Origin: an uncultured bacterium
GTDB taxonomy: Bacteria > Bacillota > Clostridia > Oscillospirales > Butyricicoccaceae
Length of the DNA: 38,620 bases
Assembly: GCA_905215125.1 (NCBI GenBank)
Contig: CAJMOV010000001.1
Span: 1-38,620, forward strand
Direction of reading: 5' to 3'
In this document: in pieces, positions 14,985 through 22,922 of the stretch
Layout: each line of letters begins with the position of its first letter
How positions within the stretch are numbered: position 1 is the first letter of the stretch
Notes under the pieces: generated by a model
Told to the model about the DNA's origin: nothing
The model's input: the letters and a program-made list of their open reading frames with translations, nothing else
The model's database searches: none
Translations under genes and position numbers: made by a program

Positions 14985-15197
14985 TTATTTTTCAATATAT
15001 CCCACGCCGCCGCAGGCTTTGCACACGCGCGCAACCTTGATCCCTAGCAGGGGGATCCTTTTGACCCGGCAACCGATGCCCCCACATACGGTACAGGGGG
15101 TGTTGCCGCCCTCCCGTCCGACAGGCAGACCCTTGGCCCTGCGGTAGGCCTGATAACTCTGGATGACGTCCTCATCGCTTTCCTGATACCGGTTCAT
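14985..15197 (-). CDS. Small DnaJ-type zinc-ribbon protein
   Basis: 70 aa. It holds two cysteine knuckles in the style of the DnaJ zinc finger: CTVCGGIGCRVKR and CKACGGVGYI (C-x2-C-x-G-x-G twice). These would bind one zinc. The N-terminal 25 residues are polar and helical. Two ATGs exist. The one at 15203 is directly against AGGAGG, while the one at 15197 is 7 nt away, so I take 15197. It starts 11 nt after the stop of the mog/MOSC gene and is followed 2 nt later by the exported protein. I do not know its function. Co-transcription with molybdenum genes suggests, but does not prove, a link. Confidence 0.78.
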   Translation of the reverse strand: MNRYQESDEDVIQSYQAYRRAKGLPVGREGGNTPCTVCGGIGCRVKRIPLLGIKVARVCKACGGVGYIEK

Positions 15198-15208
15198 TTC
15201 CATTCCTC

Positions 15209-16132
15209 CTAAAGTACTGTAACGGCGTCACCCGCACGGGCCGCGCCCTTTTCCAGCACGCGGACAAAAATGCCCTCGCGCGGCATGACGCAGTCGCCGG
15301 CCAGCCGGCGGATTTCGCAGTCGTTGTGACATTCCTTACCAATCTGCGTCACCTCGCACAGCGCCGTGCCAATGCGCAGGCGCGTCCTGACAGGCAGTTG
15401 GTACAGGCAAAGCCCTTCGGTCAAAATATTCTCTGCAAACGCGCCGGGGGAAAGGGGAAAGCCCACCTGCCCCTGCACTTTGGCGACGCTTTCCGCCCCC
15501 AGCAGGCTGACCTGGCGGTGCCAGCTGCCGGCGTGAGCGTCGCCGACAATGCCGTGATCCGGCAAAAGCTCAATGCTTTCCACCGGGTGCTTCTGTACCC
15601 CCCGTATCTCGCTGATGCACACAGCGCGGATGACGCCGCCCGGCGCACAGCCGGCCGATCCTGCCGAGCGCAGCATATCCACCCCGTGGCGCAGCGCGTC
15701 AAGCACGGCGAGCAGGTTTTCCCGCGCCGCCTTCTCACTGCCCGGCAGGTTGACTATCAGGGTACTGCCCCGGATGCCGGCCGCCGCGCGGGACAGGCAG
15801 GCCCGCGGGGTAACGGCCATGCTCGCCATGCGCATGGCTTCCGGGATGCCCCGCGTTTCCCGCTCGACGACGCTTAGCGTCGCTTCCGGCGTGACGTCGC
15901 GGGGGGAAAAGCCAGTGCCCCCTGTTGTCACGACAAGGGCCAATCCCTTCTCATCACAGCAGCGGACGAGCTCGTGCTCGATTTCCCCCTGTTCGTCAGG
16001 CAGGACGGCAGTATGCTCGACAAGCCAGCCCGCCCCCTCCAAAAGGGAACGGACGGCGGGGCCGCTGGTATCCATCCTCTCTCCGCGTGACGCCTTGTCG
16101 CTGACAGTCAAAACAGCCGCCCGGTAGGTCAT
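15209..16132 (-). CDS. MogA/MoaB-type molybdopterin adenylyltransferase fused to a MOSC domain
   Basis: 307 aa with two domains. Residues 1 to about 165 are a MoaB/MogA fold (RAAVLTVSDKASRGERMDTSGP, then LVVTTGGTGFSPRDVTPEA, and LPGSEKAARENL), which adenylates molybdopterin before metal insertion. Residues about 168-307 are a MOSC domain (GIVGDAHAG, GAFAENI, GKECHNDCEI with the conserved Cys), the sulfur-carrier or Moco-binding fold found in Moco sulfurases. The start is the ATG at 16132, with GGAGG 7 nt upstream. It overlaps the stop of the mobB/moaC gene as ATGA. The longer open frame upstream is a shadow of moaC. Confidence 0.93.
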   Translation of the reverse strand: MTYRAAVLTVSDKASRGERMDTSGPAVRSLLEGAGWLVEHTAVLPDEQGEIEHELVRCCDEKGLALVVTTGGTGFSPRDVTPEATLSVVERETRGIPEAMRMASMAVTPRACLSRAAAGIRGSTLIVNLPGSEKAARENLLAVLDALRHGVDMLRSAGSAGCAPGGVIRAVCISEIRGVQKHPVESIELLPDHGIVGDAHAGSWHRQVSLLGAESVAKVQGQVGFPLSPGAFAENILTEGLCLYQLPVRTRLRIGTALCEVTQIGKECHNDCEIRRLAGDCVMPREGIFVRVLEKGAARAGDAVTVL

Positions 16133-17091
16133 CTTTCTTCCTCCCTGCAAAAATCGCCGTGTTGTCCGCCCGTTTTGCGCAACAGACGCACGTCGGTGAT
16201 AACGATGTCCTTCTGCACCGCCTTGCACATATCGTAGACGGTCAGGGCCGCCGCCGTGACGGCGGTCAGGGCCTCCATCTCGACGCCGGTCCGTCCGCTG
16301 CACCGCACGACGGCGCGGATCTCGACGGCGCAGGTCTCCTCGTCCAGCCACAGCCTGAGATCGGCCCCGTCCAGCGCGACGGGGTGGCACAAGGGAATGA
16401 GATCGGCCGTCCGCTTGGCCCCCATGACGCCGGCCAGCTGTGCCGCTGTCAGCACGTCCCCCTTCTTCATGCCGCCGTTTTGGATGAGCGACAGCGTCTC
16501 CCGGCTGACGCATACCCGCGCCGCCGCCTCTGCCGTGCGCCGGCTGGGGGCTTTGCCCCCCACGTCGACCATATGGACGCGGCCCTCGGCGTTAAAGTGG
16601 GTAAAATCCTTGCTGTTTTTCATAATAAACTCCGCCAATTCCTCTGTTTGTCCGGGCGCAAAGCGCGGCCCGGCGCTTTTGACGCTTTGATCGTCGGTGA
16701 CGATGGCGGCGTACCGTTCTGGCCCAGCAGGCAGGCCCTTGCCGCAGGCGCGCCGGCAAACGCCGATCTGGGTCAGCCCCTCCTGCTTATACCCTTCGAC
16801 CAACAGGATATCGACATCCCGCGCCAGGGCGGCGGCAGCGGAAAAATCGCGCCCGCGATTTTCCATACACGCCGTTTTTTGCGGGGACACGAGCACGACG
16901 CAGGCGGCCCCGGCGCGGGAAAAGCGCCAGGAATCCTTGCCCTCGCGGTCGATTTCAAAGCCGTGCCCGTCGTGCTTGACCACGCCGACGCGCAGCCCGC
17001 GTGCGCGCAAAAGGGGGATAAGAGCTTCGATGATGGTCGTCTTGCCCGCGCCGGAATAGCCGGCGAAGGCAAGCACAGGGATGCCCGCCAT
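16129..17091 (-). CDS. MobB-MoaC fusion: MGD-biosynthesis adapter plus cyclic pyranopterin monophosphate synthase
   Basis: 320 aa. Residues 1 to about 155 are MobB-like: P-loop GYSGAGKTTI (11-20), GVVKHDGHGFEIDREGKDSWR and DILLVEGYK. Residues about 163-320 are MoaC: FTHFNAEGRVHMVDVGGK, GVMGAKRTADLIPLCHP, GVEMEALTAVTAAALTVYDMCKA and VITDVRLLRKTGG. MoaC converts the MoaA product to cyclic pyranopterin monophosphate. MobB is thought to help nucleotide attachment to Moco. No stop separates the halves. Met 157 begins a typical MoaC N-terminus, and GGAG stands 6-7 nt before its ATG (16621-16623), so free MoaC may also be made. The start at 17091 has AGGAGG 6 nt upstream, 2 nt after the moaA stop. 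Confidence 0.93.
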   Translation of the reverse strand: MAGIPVLAFAGYSGAGKTTIIEALIPLLRARGLRVGVVKHDGHGFEIDREGKDSWRFSRAGAACVVLVSPQKTACMENRGRDFSAAAALARDVDILLVEGYKQEGLTQIGVCRRACGKGLPAGPERYAAIVTDDQSVKSAGPRFAPGQTEELAEFIMKNSKDFTHFNAEGRVHMVDVGGKAPSRRTAEAAARVCVSRETLSLIQNGGMKKGDVLTAAQLAGVMGAKRTADLIPLCHPVALDGADLRLWLDEETCAVEIRAVVRCSGRTGVEMEALTAVTAAALTVYDMCKAVQKDIVITDVRLLRKTGGQHGDFCREEER

Positions 17092-17093
17092 GC

Positions 17094-18041
17094 TTAGCCT
17101 CCTATCTCGTTCATGTCCTTTTCCGCCCCGCTGGGACATTCAGCCGCCAGCGGGCCGTGCTTTTCCGGCTTGAGGGCAACGGCTTTGATAAAAGCGGCCC
17201 GCATGCCGTCAAAATCCAGCCCCCGGATATCGACGCCTTGCGGCATATGCAGACAGGGGAGGATTTTCCCGTCCGCCGTCAGCCGCAGACGGCTGCACCG
17301 GCCGCAGAAATGGTCGCTGAGGGGGCGGATAAGCCCCACCCGGCCCTGCGCGTCGGGCGCGCGGTAGAGCCGCGCCACCCCTTCGGCCCCTTCCGGCTTG
17401 AACTGAGGCAGGCGGCGCAGCACCTCTTCACAGGAAAGATAGGCTTCCGCTCCAAAGCCGCCGCAGCCCATGGGCATCAGCTCGATAAAGCGCACGTCGA
17501 CAGGATAGCGTAGCGCAAGCTCTGCCAGGGCGGGAATCTCGCCGTCGTTCCATCCGCCGATGAGCACGCAGTTGACCTTGACCCTGTCAAAGCCGGCGTC
17601 CAGCGCCGCGCGCAGGCCGGCGATGGCGTCATCCAGCCTGCCGCCCCGCGTCATGGCGGCGTATTTGTCCGCGTCCAGCGTATCCAGGCTGACGTTGACG
17701 CGGCGCACGCCGGCGTCGCGCAGCGGCCGCGCCAGGGCGGGCAGCAGGACGCCGTTTGTCGTCAGGCACAGCTCCTCCACCCCCGGCACAGCGCTGACGG
17801 CGCGGCAGAGGGGAAGGATGTCCCCCCGCGTAAGCGGCTCTCCCCCCGTGACGCGCACCTTGCGCACGCCGAGCGACGCCGCGGCGCGCACCGCCGTCAG
17901 CATTTCCGCTGCCGGCAGCAGCCCGCCGGCAGGGAGGGGGTGCCCGCCGCTTTCCGGCATACAATAGCGGCAGCGCAGGTTGCACCCCTGCGTCACCGAC
18001 AGGCGCAGATAATTGATTACACGGCCAAAGCCGTCGCGCAT
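17094..18041 (-). CDS. moaA: GTP 3',8-cyclase (radical SAM)
   Basis: 315 aa. It catalyses the first step of molybdenum cofactor synthesis, from GTP to 3',8-cyclo-7,8-dihydro-GTP. The N-terminal radical-SAM cluster is Cys 20, 24 and 27 (GCNLRCRYCMP). VTGGEPL binds SAM. The C-terminal cluster uses FCGRCSRLRLTADGKILPC. The protein ends in Gly-Gly, the conserved MoaA C-terminus needed for activity. The open frame reaches a TTG at 18059, but the ATG at 18041 has GGGAGG 10 nt upstream and fits the family. It starts 4 nt after the stop of the preceding gene. Confidence 0.96.
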   Translation of the reverse strand: MRDGFGRVINYLRLSVTQGCNLRCRYCMPESGGHPLPAGGLLPAAEMLTAVRAAASLGVRKVRVTGGEPLTRGDILPLCRAVSAVPGVEELCLTTNGVLLPALARPLRDAGVRRVNVSLDTLDADKYAAMTRGGRLDDAIAGLRAALDAGFDRVKVNCVLIGGWNDGEIPALAELALRYPVDVRFIELMPMGCGGFGAEAYLSCEEVLRRLPQFKPEGAEGVARLYRAPDAQGRVGLIRPLSDHFCGRCSRLRLTADGKILPCLHMPQGVDIRGLDFDGMRAAFIKAVALKPEKHGPLAAECPSGAEKDMNEIGG

Positions 18042-18045
18042 GGCT

Positions 18046-19062
18046 TTAATACCTCCCAAAGGTACAGTTGGGGAAATGGCAGGCGGGGCACAGCTGGCAC
18101 AGCCCGCCGTCGCCCAGGCGGATGAGATCCTCCCGCGTTAGCCTGCTTTCGGCGAAGATCTGCGGCAGCAGCACGTCGAAAAGGGTGGTGGGCAGGCTGA
18201 TGGCCGCGCCCGGTACGCCCAGGATGGCGGCGCCGCCCAGATAGGCGACAAGGGTCATGTTGCCCGGCTGGGACGGCACGCCGTGGGTGATGACGTCCGC
18301 CCCAAGCCGGCGCACGGCAGACGGCGTCACATCATCCGGATCGACCGACATGCCCCCCGTAAGGATGAGTAGATCGGCGCCCTGTGCCAGCAGCCTGCGC
18401 GCCGCGGACACGATCATGTCCTCGTCATCGTCGCACAGGACGGCATCCAGCACTTCGCAGGGGTAGCGCCCCAGCTTTTGCCGCACGACCGGCTCAAATT
18501 TGTCGGCAATGCGGCCACTGTACACCTCTGACCCTGTGATGATAACGCCGGCCCTTTTGGGCCGGTAGGGGAGAAGGTCGAGCAGCTTCTTTCCGGCGCA
18601 CAGCCTTTCAGCCGCTGCGATGTTTTCCTCCCGCGTCGTGAGCGGCACGATGCGTATGGATGCCAGCCGCGCCCCCTTTTCCACAGGGTAATGGTCGGGC
18701 AGGGTGGAAATGGTGACGTCGGCAATGCCGTTGACGGCGCGCAGAAGCTGGACGTCGACCCGGAACATGCCCCGTGTGTCAGCCAGCAAAAGCACTTTCC
18801 CTTCCGACGGCTCTGTGTAATGGGCCCCCGCGACGGGGGCAAGGGCGGCAAGGCGGCGGGCGGCGTCCTCCTCATGGATTTCGCCGGCCTGATCCTCCCA
18901 CACAAACAGGGTCTTTTTGCCCAGGTCGAGCAGGGCGGGGACGTCCTCCGGCCGGACGACGTGGCCGCGGCGGAAGGCCGCCCCCTTAAACCCGTCCCGC
19001 ATGGCGGTGATATCATGGAAGAGCGTCAGGCCGACGGCCTGTTCCGTTGCGATTTTTTTCAT
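18046..19062 (-). CDS. Molybdopterin-binding protein (MoCF domain) with C-terminal cysteine cluster
   Basis: 338 aa. The C-terminal half carries the MoaB/MoeA-type MoCF fold: GVIITGSEVYSGRIADKFEP, LILTGGMSVDPDDVTPSAVR, and ITHGVPSQPGNMTLVAYLGG followed by ILGVPGAA. The N-terminal half begins with AVGLTLFHDIT, as in MoeA-related proteins, but lacks the MoeA domain I and II motifs. The tail has four cysteines in C-x2-C-x2-C-x4-C (CQLCPACHFPNC), which could bind zinc or an Fe-S cluster. It is a relative of MoeA, not a second true MoeA. AAGGGGG stands 8 nt upstream of the ATG. It lies 21 nt after moeA and 4 nt before moaA. Confidence 0.88.
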   Translation of the reverse strand: MKKIATEQAVGLTLFHDITAMRDGFKGAAFRRGHVVRPEDVPALLDLGKKTLFVWEDQAGEIHEEDAARRLAALAPVAGAHYTEPSEGKVLLLADTRGMFRVDVQLLRAVNGIADVTISTLPDHYPVEKGARLASIRIVPLTTREENIAAAERLCAGKKLLDLLPYRPKRAGVIITGSEVYSGRIADKFEPVVRQKLGRYPCEVLDAVLCDDDEDMIVSAARRLLAQGADLLILTGGMSVDPDDVTPSAVRRLGADVITHGVPSQPGNMTLVAYLGGAAILGVPGAAISLPTTLFDVLLPQIFAESRLTREDLIRLGDGGLCQLCPACHFPNCTFGRY

Positions 19063-19083
19063 ATTGCGGTCCCCCTTCGGCGT

Positions 19084-20298
19084 TTACAGCATAAACCCCT
19101 GCAAATGCGCGCCTGCCGCCAGTGGCCCGCTTCCGGCCGGCACAATAGCCATCATGTCGCAGCCGATGGCGCTGCTCAAGACGGCGTTGCCCTGGCCGGG
19201 TGGCAGAAGCATACGCGCCTGTCCGTCCGACAGATCGAGCTTCCCGCGCAGGAAGCGAATTTTTCCGCTTTTTTTGGGGAAGGCTCCGGCAAGTTTCACG
19301 GGAAACAACGGGGGAATGGCGTCCCGCCTGCCGGCCAGCTTTTTCAAGGCGGGCAGCGCGACGGCGTAAAAGCTGGTCATGGCCGACGCGGGATTGCCCG
19401 ACAGCGCCAAAATCAGCCTGCCTTCCGCCGCGCCCAAGGCGCACGCCATACCCGGCTTGATGTCAACCCCGCGGCACAGTATTTCCGCCCCCGCCTTTTC
19501 CATGGCGTCAGGAGTCAAATCATAGTCCCCCGCCGACACGCCGCCGGTACATAACACGGCGTCGCAGCGTTGTAGGCCCTGCCGCAAAAGGGACAAAATG
19601 GCGCCCGCATCGTCGCCCGCCGTGCCCAGCCAGACAGGCTCCAGGCCGTTTGCCAGCAGCGCTGCGGACAGCAGGTAACGGTTGGCGTTGTAAATCCTTC
19701 CCGGCTGCGCCGGATCGCCCGGCTCGACGACCTCCTCTCCTGTCGACAGGACGCCGACGCGGGGACGGCGGTAAACGGAAATCTCAGCCATACCCTGTGC
19801 CGCCAGCGTGCCCAAAAGGCCGGGGTCAATGACGTCCCCCTGCCGGGCCAGCATCACCCCGGCGCGCACATCCTCGCCGACACGCACGACGTTCACCCCG
19901 CTTTCCACAGGAAAAAACAGGGTGACGGCTTCCGATGTAAAATCCGTCTTTTCATACATGACGACGGCGTCGGCCCCCGGCGGGACGGGTGCGCCGGTCA
20001 GGATTTTCACGGCTTCGCCCGCCGACACCTTCCGGGCCGGCCAGCAGCCGGCGGCCGCTTCCCCGACAACGCGCAGCGTCACCGGGCGCTGCGGCGACGC
20101 GCCCGATACATCGCAGGCGCGGAAGGCGTAGCCGTCATAGGCCGAGCGGTCAAAGGGGGGCGCGTCCTGCCGGGCCGCAGCATCCTGCGCCAGCACGCGT
20201 CCGGCGCACTGCGCCAGGGGCAGGGCCTCTGTGCCCAGCGGCGCTACAGCGTCCAACAGCAGCCGGCGCGCCTGTTCATAAGAAGGCAGCTTATCCAT
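19084..20298 (-). CDS. moeA: Molybdopterin molybdotransferase
   Basis: 404 aa, full-length MoeA, which inserts molybdate into adenylated molybdopterin. Signatures in order are APPFDRSAYDGYA, VKILTGAPVPPGADAVVMYEK, GEDVRAGVML, VGVLSTGEEVVEPGD, LCTGGVSAGDYDLTPD, VDIKPGMACALG and LSGNPASAMTSF. The open frame extends to 20583 through a shadow region. The real start is the ATG at 20298, 7 nt after GGAGG. The ATG at 20304 overlaps the modC stop but is too close to the ribosome site. The neighbours are modC upstream and the MoCF protein downstream. Confidence 0.95.
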   Translation of the reverse strand: MDKLPSYEQARRLLLDAVAPLGTEALPLAQCAGRVLAQDAAARQDAPPFDRSAYDGYAFRACDVSGASPQRPVTLRVVGEAAAGCWPARKVSAGEAVKILTGAPVPPGADAVVMYEKTDFTSEAVTLFFPVESGVNVVRVGEDVRAGVMLARQGDVIDPGLLGTLAAQGMAEISVYRRPRVGVLSTGEEVVEPGDPAQPGRIYNANRYLLSAALLANGLEPVWLGTAGDDAGAILSLLRQGLQRCDAVLCTGGVSAGDYDLTPDAMEKAGAEILCRGVDIKPGMACALGAAEGRLILALSGNPASAMTSFYAVALPALKKLAGRRDAIPPLFPVKLAGAFPKKSGKIRFLRGKLDLSDGQARMLLPPGQGNAVLSSAIGCDMMAIVPAGSGPLAAGAHLQGFML

Positions 20299-20300
20299 CT

Positions 20301-21344
20301 TCATTCCTCCAGCGGCAGCAGACTTTCGGGCGGCAGACGAACGGGGACGGCGCCGGCGCGCAGCCTTTCCCACTGCGCAGTATCCAGCTGCCACGCAAGG
20401 GGGACGGCGTCCGGCGCAGTACGCGGCCGCAACAACACAACAACAGACAGGAGGTTTTCCAAAACGTCTGCAACGTCGCACAGAACGGCGTTCGGCCCTT
20501 CTCCGTGCGCGATGTCCTCCATACGGATGCCGATGTATCTCCCGGGGCGCACCCCCTGCGGCAGCTCCAGGGTCAATCCCCAATCAACGGCCTCGCACCT
20601 GCCGCCCGGCAAGGGGACGCTGCGGGAAAGATTGCGGCAGCCGGTCAGCAGGGCGGCCTCCCGTGTACGGGGGCGGCGGAAGATCTCCCGCTTGTCCCCG
20701 GCCGTCTCAATCCTGCCGCCTGTCATGACGGCGACGCGGTCGGCCAAACGATAGACCTCCTCCCGGTCGTGGGACACTAGGATGGCCGGGCCTTTAAAAT
20801 CGCGGATGACGCGGCGGATCTCCCCCTCAAGCTGAAGGCGCAGGTGGCTGTCCAGGGCGGAAAAAGGTTCGTCCAGCAGCAATATGGCAGGCTCGGACAC
20901 CAAAATACGCGCCAGCGCCGTGCGCTGCTGCTGTCCGCCCGAAAGCTGGTGAGGATAATGCCCGGCCAGCGCTTCCAGCCCAAAGGCGGCCAGGGCGGCG
21001 TCTACCCTTTTCCCACGGGTTTTTTTGTCCTTTTCCCGCCGCGCGCCTGCTTCAATGTTGCCGCGCACCGTCATATTGGGGAATAAGGCGTAATTTTGCA
21101 GCATGAGCCCTGTACGACGCTTTTGCGGGGACAAGCAGATCCTCTTTTCCGAGTCAAACAGGGTGACGCCGTCCAGCACAATCCTGCCCCGGTCGGGCCT
21201 TTCTATGCCGGCGATGCAGCGCAGCGTCATGCTTTTTCCGCAGCCGGAAGGGCCGAGCAACGCCAGGGCTTCGCTATCCGCTTCCAGCTTTACCCGTAGG
21301 GAAAAGCCAGGAAGGTTTTTTTCAATGTCAACAAAAAGTCCCAT
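20301..21344 (-). CDS. modC: Molybdate ABC transporter ATP-binding protein
   Basis: 347 aa. ATPase motifs are Walker A GPSGCGKSMT (31-40), the Q-loop in GLMLQNYALFPNMTV, the signature LSGGQQQRTALARI, Walker B ILLLDEPFSALDSH and the switch His in LVSHDREE. The C-terminal ~110 residues form a regulatory or TOBE-like part, as in ModC. Specificity for molybdate is inferred from position between modB and moeA. The ATG at 21344 overlaps the modB stop by one base (TGATG), with AAGGGGG about 6 nt upstream. Confidence 0.93.
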   Translation of the reverse strand: MGLFVDIEKNLPGFSLRVKLEADSEALALLGPSGCGKSMTLRCIAGIERPDRGRIVLDGVTLFDSEKRICLSPQKRRTGLMLQNYALFPNMTVRGNIEAGARREKDKKTRGKRVDAALAAFGLEALAGHYPHQLSGGQQQRTALARILVSEPAILLLDEPFSALDSHLRLQLEGEIRRVIRDFKGPAILVSHDREEVYRLADRVAVMTGGRIETAGDKREIFRRPRTREAALLTGCRNLSRSVPLPGGRCEAVDWGLTLELPQGVRPGRYIGIRMEDIAHGEGPNAVLCDVADVLENLLSVVVLLRPRTAPDAVPLAWQLDTAQWERLRAGAVPVRLPPESLLPLEE

Positions 21345-22027
21345 CACGCGCCCCCTTTATCGGCCGCGGGGCGCTCGCGTTTTCTTTCCAGCAGGTTGAC
21401 AGCCAGCAAAACGGCGAAGGAGATGCCGATGTTGACCAGCACCCACCTTGCCGCCAGCGCATCGTCGCCGATCCTCCACAGCTGGTAAACGGTTGTGGAC
21501 ACTGTCGCCGTTTTTCCCGGGGTGTAGCCGGCCACCATGCTGGTCGCCCCGTATTCCCCCAGAGCGCGGGCGAAGGCCAGCACCGTGCCGGCCAGGATGC
21601 CCTGCCGGCAGCAGGGCATGCGGATACGCCAGAAAATATAGCTGTCCGACAGGCCAATAGACCTGCCCGCATGGGCAAGCCCCTCATCAAAGCTCTCAAA
21701 GGCGCCACGCGCCGTGCGGTACATAAGGGGAAAGATGACAATGACAGTGGCAAAAACAGCCGACCACCACGTCATAGTCAAACGGACGCCGAAGGCGTTG
21801 AGAAACCACTGCCCGACGGCCCGGCGGGGGCCGAGCACGCGCAGAAGCAGATACCCCACCACCGTCGGCGGCAGAACAAGCGGCAGGGTGAGGACGACGT
21901 CAAGCACCCCTTTGACGGTACGGGGCAGCCTGGCGATGGCGTAAGCTGCGAAAATACCGGTGAAAAAGACGACAAAGGTGCTGATACCGGCAATGCGCAA
22001 CGAGTTATAAAGGGGAAACCAGTCCAT
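21344..22027 (-). CDS. modB: Molybdate ABC transporter permease
   Basis: 227 aa membrane protein with five to six hydrophobic segments. The ModB features are PLVLPPTVVGYLLL, the EAA-loop region LAHAGRSIGLSDSYIFWRIRMP and ALGEYGATSMVAGYTPGKTATVSTTVYQ, which is highly typical of ModB. I use the ATG at 22027, where the first membrane segment (LRIAGISTFVVFFTGIFAAYAIA) begins soon after. The longer frame to 22168 is a shadow of modA. The ATG is 2 nt after the modA stop and has no strong ribosome site, so coupled translation is likely. Confidence 0.94.
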   Translation of the reverse strand: MDWFPLYNSLRIAGISTFVVFFTGIFAAYAIARLPRTVKGVLDVVLTLPLVLPPTVVGYLLLRVLGPRRAVGQWFLNAFGVRLTMTWWSAVFATVIVIFPLMYRTARGAFESFDEGLAHAGRSIGLSDSYIFWRIRMPCCRQGILAGTVLAFARALGEYGATSMVAGYTPGKTATVSTTVYQLWRIGDDALAARWVLVNIGISFAVLLAVNLLERKRERPAADKGGA

Positions 22028-22029
22028 CG

Positions 22030-22821
22030 TCAGGCGATGGGGGTAAAGCCGACGGCGGAAAAGACGGCGTCGGCTTCGTCGCCCTTCAGGTACTCCAGGA
22101 AGGCTTCGGCCTGCTCGATGTGTTCCGAGCTTTCCAAAACGGCGGCGGGATAGATAACCTGGCCGCACATTTCCTCCGTCGCCGTATCGACGACGGTCAG
22201 TCCGGCCGAATAAGCGTCAGTCTGGTAGATGATACCGCAGTCGACGGCGGCTTCGCTCACCTGGCTTGTCACTTCCTTGACGTTGCTGCCGTAGGTGATG
22301 CAGCCCGACTGCGCCAGCACCCCCTCGTCCAAGCCTAACCAGGTGAGAATTTTCTGCGTGTACTGCCCAACGGGCACGTCGGCACCTCCCATGGCCAGCA
22401 GGATGTCGCCCGTTTCCAGGCCGGCGCACAGATCTTCGTAGCTCTCAATGCCCCCGGGGTTGCCTTCCGGCACGGCGAGGGCCACTTTATTTTCCAATAT
22501 GTCAAAACGGCTGCTTTCCAGCACATTGTCCAGCGCGTCCATCTGCGTCTGCGCGGCGGAAATGAAGATGTCGCACACGGCCCCTTCCTCAATCTGGGTC
22601 TGAAGCGTGCCGGACGATTCAAAATTGAAGGTGAGGACGATATCCTCGTGCTCTTTCATATAGGCGTCGCCCAGCTCGGTCAGCGTCTCGGTCATGGACG
22701 CTGCGGCAAAGACGACCAGCTCGGTCTTTTCCTCGCCCGCCTGTCCGCCTTGGCAGGCGGAAAGCAGCGCCGTCAGCGTTCCCGCGGCCAGCAGCGCCGC
22801 GGCAGCCTTTTTCATTTTCAT
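22030..22821 (-). CDS. modA: Molybdate-binding lipoprotein of the ABC transporter
   Basis: 263 aa. The signal peptide ends in a lipobox (LLSAC) with Cys 23 as the lipid site. The mature protein has ModA hallmarks: LVVFAAASMTETLTELGDAY, FNFESSGTLQTQIEEGAVCDIFISAA, and near the end CGIIYQTDAYS and YPAAVLESSEHIEQAEAFLEYL. It binds molybdate (possibly tungstate) outside the membrane. The start is the ATG at 22821 with GGAGAG about 10 nt upstream. A second ATG lies two codons later. It is the first gene of the ten-gene operon, directly behind the riboswitch terminator. Confidence 0.94.
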   Translation of the reverse strand: MKMKKAAAALLAAGTLTALLSACQGGQAGEEKTELVVFAAASMTETLTELGDAYMKEHEDIVLTFNFESSGTLQTQIEEGAVCDIFISAAQTQMDALDNVLESSRFDILENKVALAVPEGNPGGIESYEDLCAGLETGDILLAMGGADVPVGQYTQKILTWLGLDEGVLAQSGCITYGSNVKEVTSQVSEAAVDCGIIYQTDAYSAGLTVVDTATEEMCGQVIYPAAVLESSEHIEQAEAFLEYLKGDEADAVFSAVGFTPIA

Positions 22822-22878
22822 GGGGTTTTCTCTCCTTTTTGTTTTATATACCCACGCTTTCAAAGAAAACGGAACGAC

Positions 22879-22909
22879 AAAAAGGCCCCAGCCGACCCCA
22901 CGGCTGTGG
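22879..22909 (-). terminator. Riboswitch-controlled intrinsic terminator in the modA leader
   Basis: On the minus strand CAGCCG (22906-22901), a 6-nt loop, CGGCTG (22894-22889), then GGGCC and five Ts (22883-22879). Two more C-G pairs form past a bulge. It ends about 57 nt before the modA start. The first arm can instead pair with the 3' strand of aptamer stem P1 (see findings). Confidence 0.82.
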
Positions 22910-22922
22910 ATGGCTTCTGATT

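Noticed and set aside
16513..20583. N-terminal extensions of mog/MOSC (to 16513), moaA (to 18059) and moeA (to 20583)
   Set aside because: The extensions are arginine-rich shadows of the neighbouring gene; good ribosome sites and family homology mark the shorter starts.
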